From assembly GCA_012841995.1 (NCBI GenBank), contig DUTQ01000251.1, positions 1 through 7,892 on the forward strand: a DNA stretch of 7,892 bases, given 5' to 3'. A program made the position numbers and the translations under genes. This stretch comes from Thermoanaerobacterales bacterium (GTDB taxonomy: Bacteria > Bacillota > Thermosediminibacteria > Thermosediminibacterales > Tepidanaerobacteraceae). Each line of letters begins with the position of its first letter. Position 1 is the stretch's first letter. Under the pieces are notes generated by a model. The model saw only the letters and a program-made list of their open reading frames with translations, made no database searches and had not been told where the DNA came from. This document shows, piece after piece, positions 4,957 to 7,892 of this stretch.

Positions 4957-6159
4957 ATGGATTCCAATGCACAGTTTTTTTCCGAGCTTGTGACAGCTCT
5001 ATCACTTATGATGGATCTGGATGAAAACCGAAAGCTATACCATGCATGGAGAGTTGCAATTTTATCTGAGAGACTCGCGAGGAAGATTTTACCAGAATAT
5101 AGAGCTGATATTTTTTACGCAGGCCTATTACATGATATAGGCGCTATCTCACTTCCAGACCATGTGATACATTATACAGATATAAATGATCATTTAAATA
5201 ATCCAGTTTTATTTAATCACACGAGAAAGGGCGCAATAATTGTAAATGAAATAGGCCCATTGAGCTTATCGGCAAGGATGATACTAGACCATCATGAGCA
5301 CTGGGACGGAAGTGGTTACCCCAGAGGAAAAAAAGGCCATAAAATAGATATTGGAGGTCAGATATTAAATATCTGTGATACTTTTGATATATTGATAAGA
5401 CAGGAGACTCATGCTAATTTTAAGCAAGTCAGGGCAGCACTCGATATGCGCAGAAATAAAATATACTCAAACTTAATGTACGAACTATTGATCGCTACTT
5501 TAGAAGAAGATGATTTTTTCAATAAAATTATATTTGATGAAAGAGTATCTGACATGATGCTTAAAACTATAAAAGAACTTCCAAAGATGAATATGGCAAA
5601 ATACAATTTTGATATACATCGAGTTGCAAGGGTGTTTGCCACTGTTATCGACGCAAAGCACAGCTACACCGCAGGCCATTCTGAAAGAGTTGCAAACTAT
5701 ACTTATAAGCTTGCTACAGCATTGGATTTACCAGAAGAAAGAGCAGATAATATAAAAGTTGCCGCATACCTTCATGATGCAGGAAAAGTAGCCATACCAA
5801 AAAGCATATTAGATAAGCCAGGTAAATTGACACAACAAGAATCTACACTCATGAAAAAGCATCCAGAATATACTATGGAAATCATGAGTATGGTCAGTGC
5901 ACTAAAAAGCCTAGTCGTTGTAGCAGGAGGTCATCATGAAAGATATGATGGAAGTGGGTACCCTGATGGCAACTTTGGCGATAATATTCCTATTGGTGCG
6001 CGTATAATGGCTATTGCTGATGCATTTGATGCTATGACTTCTGTTAGGCCTTATCAAAAGAGGAAAAACGCCGATGAGGCAAAGAAAGAGCTGAAAAAAA
6101 ACTCAGGGAGTCAGTTTGACCCGCATATAGTCAAAGTAGCCTTAAAGGTCCTGCCGTAA
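4957..6159 (+). CDS. Tandem HD-GYP-domain phosphohydrolase (putative cyclic-di-nucleotide phosphodiesterase)
   Basis: The 400-residue soluble protein contains two HD-GYP-type domains and no receiver, sensor or membrane segment. The N-terminal domain (about 15-150) has H29, HD at 59-60, H88, HH at 112-113, a GYP motif (GSGYP, 118-122) and D141. However, it reads HDIGA where the canonical HDIGK lysine is expected and lacks the TSxRPY-type tail. The C-terminal domain (about 220-400) is canonical: GHSERV (240-245), HDAGK (273-277), KHPEYT (301-306), HHERYDGSGYP (326-336), ADAFDAMTSVRPY (354-366). HD-GYP enzymes typically hydrolyse c-di-GMP or related cyclic dinucleotides. The exact substrate cannot be read here. 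The C-terminal half is probably the active one, with the first regulatory or differently specific. It is the first gene of a three-gene operon, ending 23 bases before the next gene. Confidence 0.9.
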   Translation: MDSNAQFFSELVTALSLMMDLDENRKLYHAWRVAILSERLARKILPEYRADIFYAGLLHDIGAISLPDHVIHYTDINDHLNNPVLFNHTRKGAIIVNEIGPLSLSARMILDHHEHWDGSGYPRGKKGHKIDIGGQILNICDTFDILIRQETHANFKQVRAALDMRRNKIYSNLMYELLIATLEEDDFFNKIIFDERVSDMMLKTIKELPKMNMAKYNFDIHRVARVFATVIDAKHSYTAGHSERVANYTYKLATALDLPEERADNIKVAAYLHDAGKVAIPKSILDKPGKLTQQESTLMKKHPEYTMEIMSMVSALKSLVVVAGGHHERYDGSGYPDGNFGDNIPIGARIMAIADAFDAMTSVRPYQKRKNADEAKKELKKNSGSQFDPHIVKVALKVLP

Positions 6160-6182
6160 ATCTTTAGCAGGGGGAAGATAAG

Positions 6183-6914
6183 ATGATGCCTTTAGTGGGA
6201 ATAACAGCATCACATGATTTTGATAAAAAGTTGATTTCGTTAAGCGAGGGTTATTTTAAAGCTGTGGCAAAGGCAGGTGCAATTCCTGTGGCCGTTATGC
6301 CGATACAAGAAGAGAATGTCCTTTTAGATCTTGTAGAGCGGCTTGACGGCTTTTTGCTTTCTGGCGGTCCTGATGTTGATCCATCCTATTTTGGCGAAAG
6401 CCCTGATCAAAACATGAGAATGGTTAATCCGGAAAGAGATAAAACAGAAATATTTATTGTCAGAGAGTGTTTCAAAAGAAAAAAACCAGTGCTAGGCATT
6501 TGCCGCGGTATTCAAGTAATAAACATTGCATTAGGTGGCAGTATTTATCAAGATATACAGACAAAAATCAAAGGGGCTATCAAGCACTTCCAGGATGCTC
6601 CACAGTGGTTTGGCTCACATGAGATACACATAAAGGATAGCAAGTCTCTACTTTACAATATAGTCAAAAAGCGCTACATTAGAGTAAACAGCTTTCACCA
6701 TCAATCTGTAAAAGATTTAGCACATCCTTTTAAGTTAACAGCTATTTCATGTGATGGAGTTATTGAGGCAATAGAGGCAAAAGATGAGAGCCTATTTTTC
6801 ATTGGGCTGCAGTGGCATCCGGAAGAGATGTGGGAGAAAGATGAGGCACAACTTGAGATATTTAAGCGCTTTGTTGAGGCAATTGAGCTAAAGCGAAACA
6901 ATAAAGTATTTTAA
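6183..6914 (+). CDS. Gamma-glutamyl-gamma-aminobutyrate hydrolase-like protein (PuuD, peptidase C26 / class I GATase fold)
   Basis: This 243-residue cytoplasmic protein has the class I glutamine amidotransferase fold used by PuuD-type gamma-glutamyl hydrolases. These enzymes cleave gamma-glutamyl-GABA or related gamma-glutamyl amides. Visible elements are VGITAS (5-10), the FLLSGGPDVDPSYFGE stretch (57-72), the nucleophile elbow GICRGIQ (105-111, Cys107), NSFHHQSVKDL (169-179) and LQWHPEE (209-215, His212 and Glu214 of the triad). All triad residues are present and no synthetase domain is attached, so it is a stand-alone hydrolase. Two ATGs lie in tandem (6183 and 6186). AGGGGG at 6169-6174 favours the first. 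In E. coli PuuD acts in putrescine breakdown, but no other puu gene is visible. Here it sits between an HD-GYP protein and an amidohydrolase, so the natural substrate is open. Confidence 0.9.
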   Translation: MMPLVGITASHDFDKKLISLSEGYFKAVAKAGAIPVAVMPIQEENVLLDLVERLDGFLLSGGPDVDPSYFGESPDQNMRMVNPERDKTEIFIVRECFKRKKPVLGICRGIQVINIALGGSIYQDIQTKIKGAIKHFQDAPQWFGSHEIHIKDSKSLLYNIVKKRYIRVNSFHHQSVKDLAHPFKLTAISCDGVIEAIEAKDESLFFIGLQWHPEEMWEKDEAQLEIFKRFVEAIELKRNNKVF

Positions 6915-6949
6915 AAACTATAATAAGATTGTAAAAGGTGGAGATTTCA

Positions 6950-7892
6950 ATGATTGCAATAGTTAATGGAAAGATTTTGACAATGACCGGGAATAATTTA
7001 GATAGAGGAACAATTTTAATAAAAGATGGCAAAATACTTGATATATGTCAACACATTGATATTCCATCAGATGCGGATATAATAGATGCTACCGGTAAAT
7101 ATGTATTGCCAGGATTCATCGATGCACACAGCCATATAGGAATTTTTGAAGAAGCAGTGGGGGAAATAGGTGAGGAAGGCAATGAGTGGACTGATCCAAT
7201 AACACCACAGCTAAGAGCATTAGATGCAATAAACCCTCGTGATAAAGCCTTTGAAGATGCAGTAAAAGGAGGTATAACGTGTGCCTTTACAGGTCCGGGG
7301 AGTGCCAATGTTATTGGTGGTCAATCTATAGCAATAAAAACCTGGGGCAAAATTATAGATAAAATGGTAGTAAAGGCACCGGCTGGGGTAAAGATCGCCT
7401 TTGGTGAAAATCCAAAAAGTGTTTATGGCAAGCAGAAAAAAACCCCAGCAACAAGGATGGCAAATGCAGGTCTTCTTCGAGAAACACTGGTAAAGGCCAT
7501 AAACTATAAAAATAAAACACAAACTGATGGCAAGCAAAACGATACAATTGAAAGAGACTTAAAGATGGAAATTTTGTGTGATGTATTGGATAAAAAGCTG
7601 CCTTTTAGGGCTCATGCTCACCGGGCTGATGATATAATTACAGCTATTCGCATAGCTCGAGAGTTTGATGTCGATATTGTAATAGAGCATTGCACGGAAG
7701 GTCATTTGATAGCTGACGAACTGGCTGAGTTAGATGTACCTGTTGTGGTAGGGCCATCCCTTTCTTCTCGTTCAAAAGTGGAATTAAAGGATTTGAGTTT
7801 TACTACCCCAGGTATTCTAGATAAAAAAGGTATAAAGGTTGCAATAATGACTGATCATCCTGTCATACCAATACAGTATCTTCCCATTTGCG
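6950..7892 (+). CDS. Amidohydrolase, imidazolonepropionase-like (3' end outside the window)
   Basis: The reading frame opens at the ATG at 6950, six bases after AAAGGTGGAG (6934-6943), and stays open to the window edge (314 codons visible). It is a metal-dependent TIM-barrel amidohydrolase of the imidazolonepropionase/prolidase-like branch. An N-terminal beta-sandwich strand set (VNGKILTM, GTILIKDGKI) leads to the metal motif PGFIDAHSHIG (54-64; His60, His62). Further candidate ligands follow: His222/His224 in FRAHAHR (219-225), His247 in IEHC (246-249) and Asp302 in MTDHP (300-304). A GENPKSVYG segment (153-161) is typical of this subgroup. Such enzymes hydrolyse cyclic or peptide amide bonds, and the substrate is not deducible. 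The gene starts 35 bases after the gamma-glutamyl hydrolase with no terminator between them, so the two are probably co-transcribed. No frameshift is seen. Confidence 0.88.
   Translation, partial: MIAIVNGKILTMTGNNLDRGTILIKDGKILDICQHIDIPSDADIIDATGKYVLPGFIDAHSHIGIFEEAVGEIGEEGNEWTDPITPQLRALDAINPRDKAFEDAVKGGITCAFTGPGSANVIGGQSIAIKTWGKIIDKMVVKAPAGVKIAFGENPKSVYGKQKKTPATRMANAGLLRETLVKAINYKNKTQTDGKQNDTIERDLKMEILCDVLDKKLPFRAHAHRADDIITAIRIAREFDVDIVIEHCTEGHLIADELAELDVPVVVGPSLSSRSKVELKDLSFTTPGILDKKGIKVAIMTDHPVIPIQYLPIC

Overview
The window looks like chromosomal DNA of a low-GC, Gram-positive, probably spore-forming anaerobe of the Clostridia (a Thermoanaerobacterales-type lineage would fit). The evidence is A+T-rich sequence, strong AGGAGG-type ribosome binding sites, several GTG starts, and the Firmicutes order acpS - (nnr) - alr - ndoAI - ndoA. 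B. subtilis has acpS - ydcC - alrA - ndoAI - ndoA. The exact genus cannot be read from the sequence.

Left part (1-800, minus strand). The window opens inside an insertion sequence, probably IS30 family. Only the first 50 codons of its transposase, its leader and a consensus sigma-A-type promoter are present. The element abuts a 13-bp perfect hairpin that lies just downstream of hsp20, a small heat-shock protein gene. The hsp20 promoter is overlapped by a tandem heptad resembling the operator of the heat-shock repressor CtsR.

Middle (938-4819, plus strand). This is a compact housekeeping cluster: acpS (holo-ACP synthase), nnr (two-domain NAD(P)HX epimerase/dehydratase, overlapping acpS), alr (alanine racemase), and the MazEF-type toxin-antitoxin pair ndoAI-ndoA, closed by a short intrinsic terminator. 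These genes serve acyl-carrier activation, cofactor repair, D-alanine supply for peptidoglycan, and growth-control mRNA cleavage.

Right part (4820-7892, plus strand). A second apparent operon begins after a 137-bp gap that holds a good match to a sigma-H promoter. It encodes a protein with two HD-GYP-type phosphohydrolase domains (the first divergent), a class I glutamine amidotransferase-like gamma-glutamyl hydrolase (PuuD/peptidase C26 type), and an imidazolonepropionase-like amidohydrolase cut by the window end.

Most of the window is ordinary core genome. The items most worth a second look are the folded leader of the IS transposase, the CtsR-like operator on hsp20, the tandem HD-GYP protein with a degenerate first domain, its candidate sigma-H promoter, and its pairing with two hydrolases. 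I saw no CRISPR array, rRNA, tRNA, defence island or clearly undescribed system.
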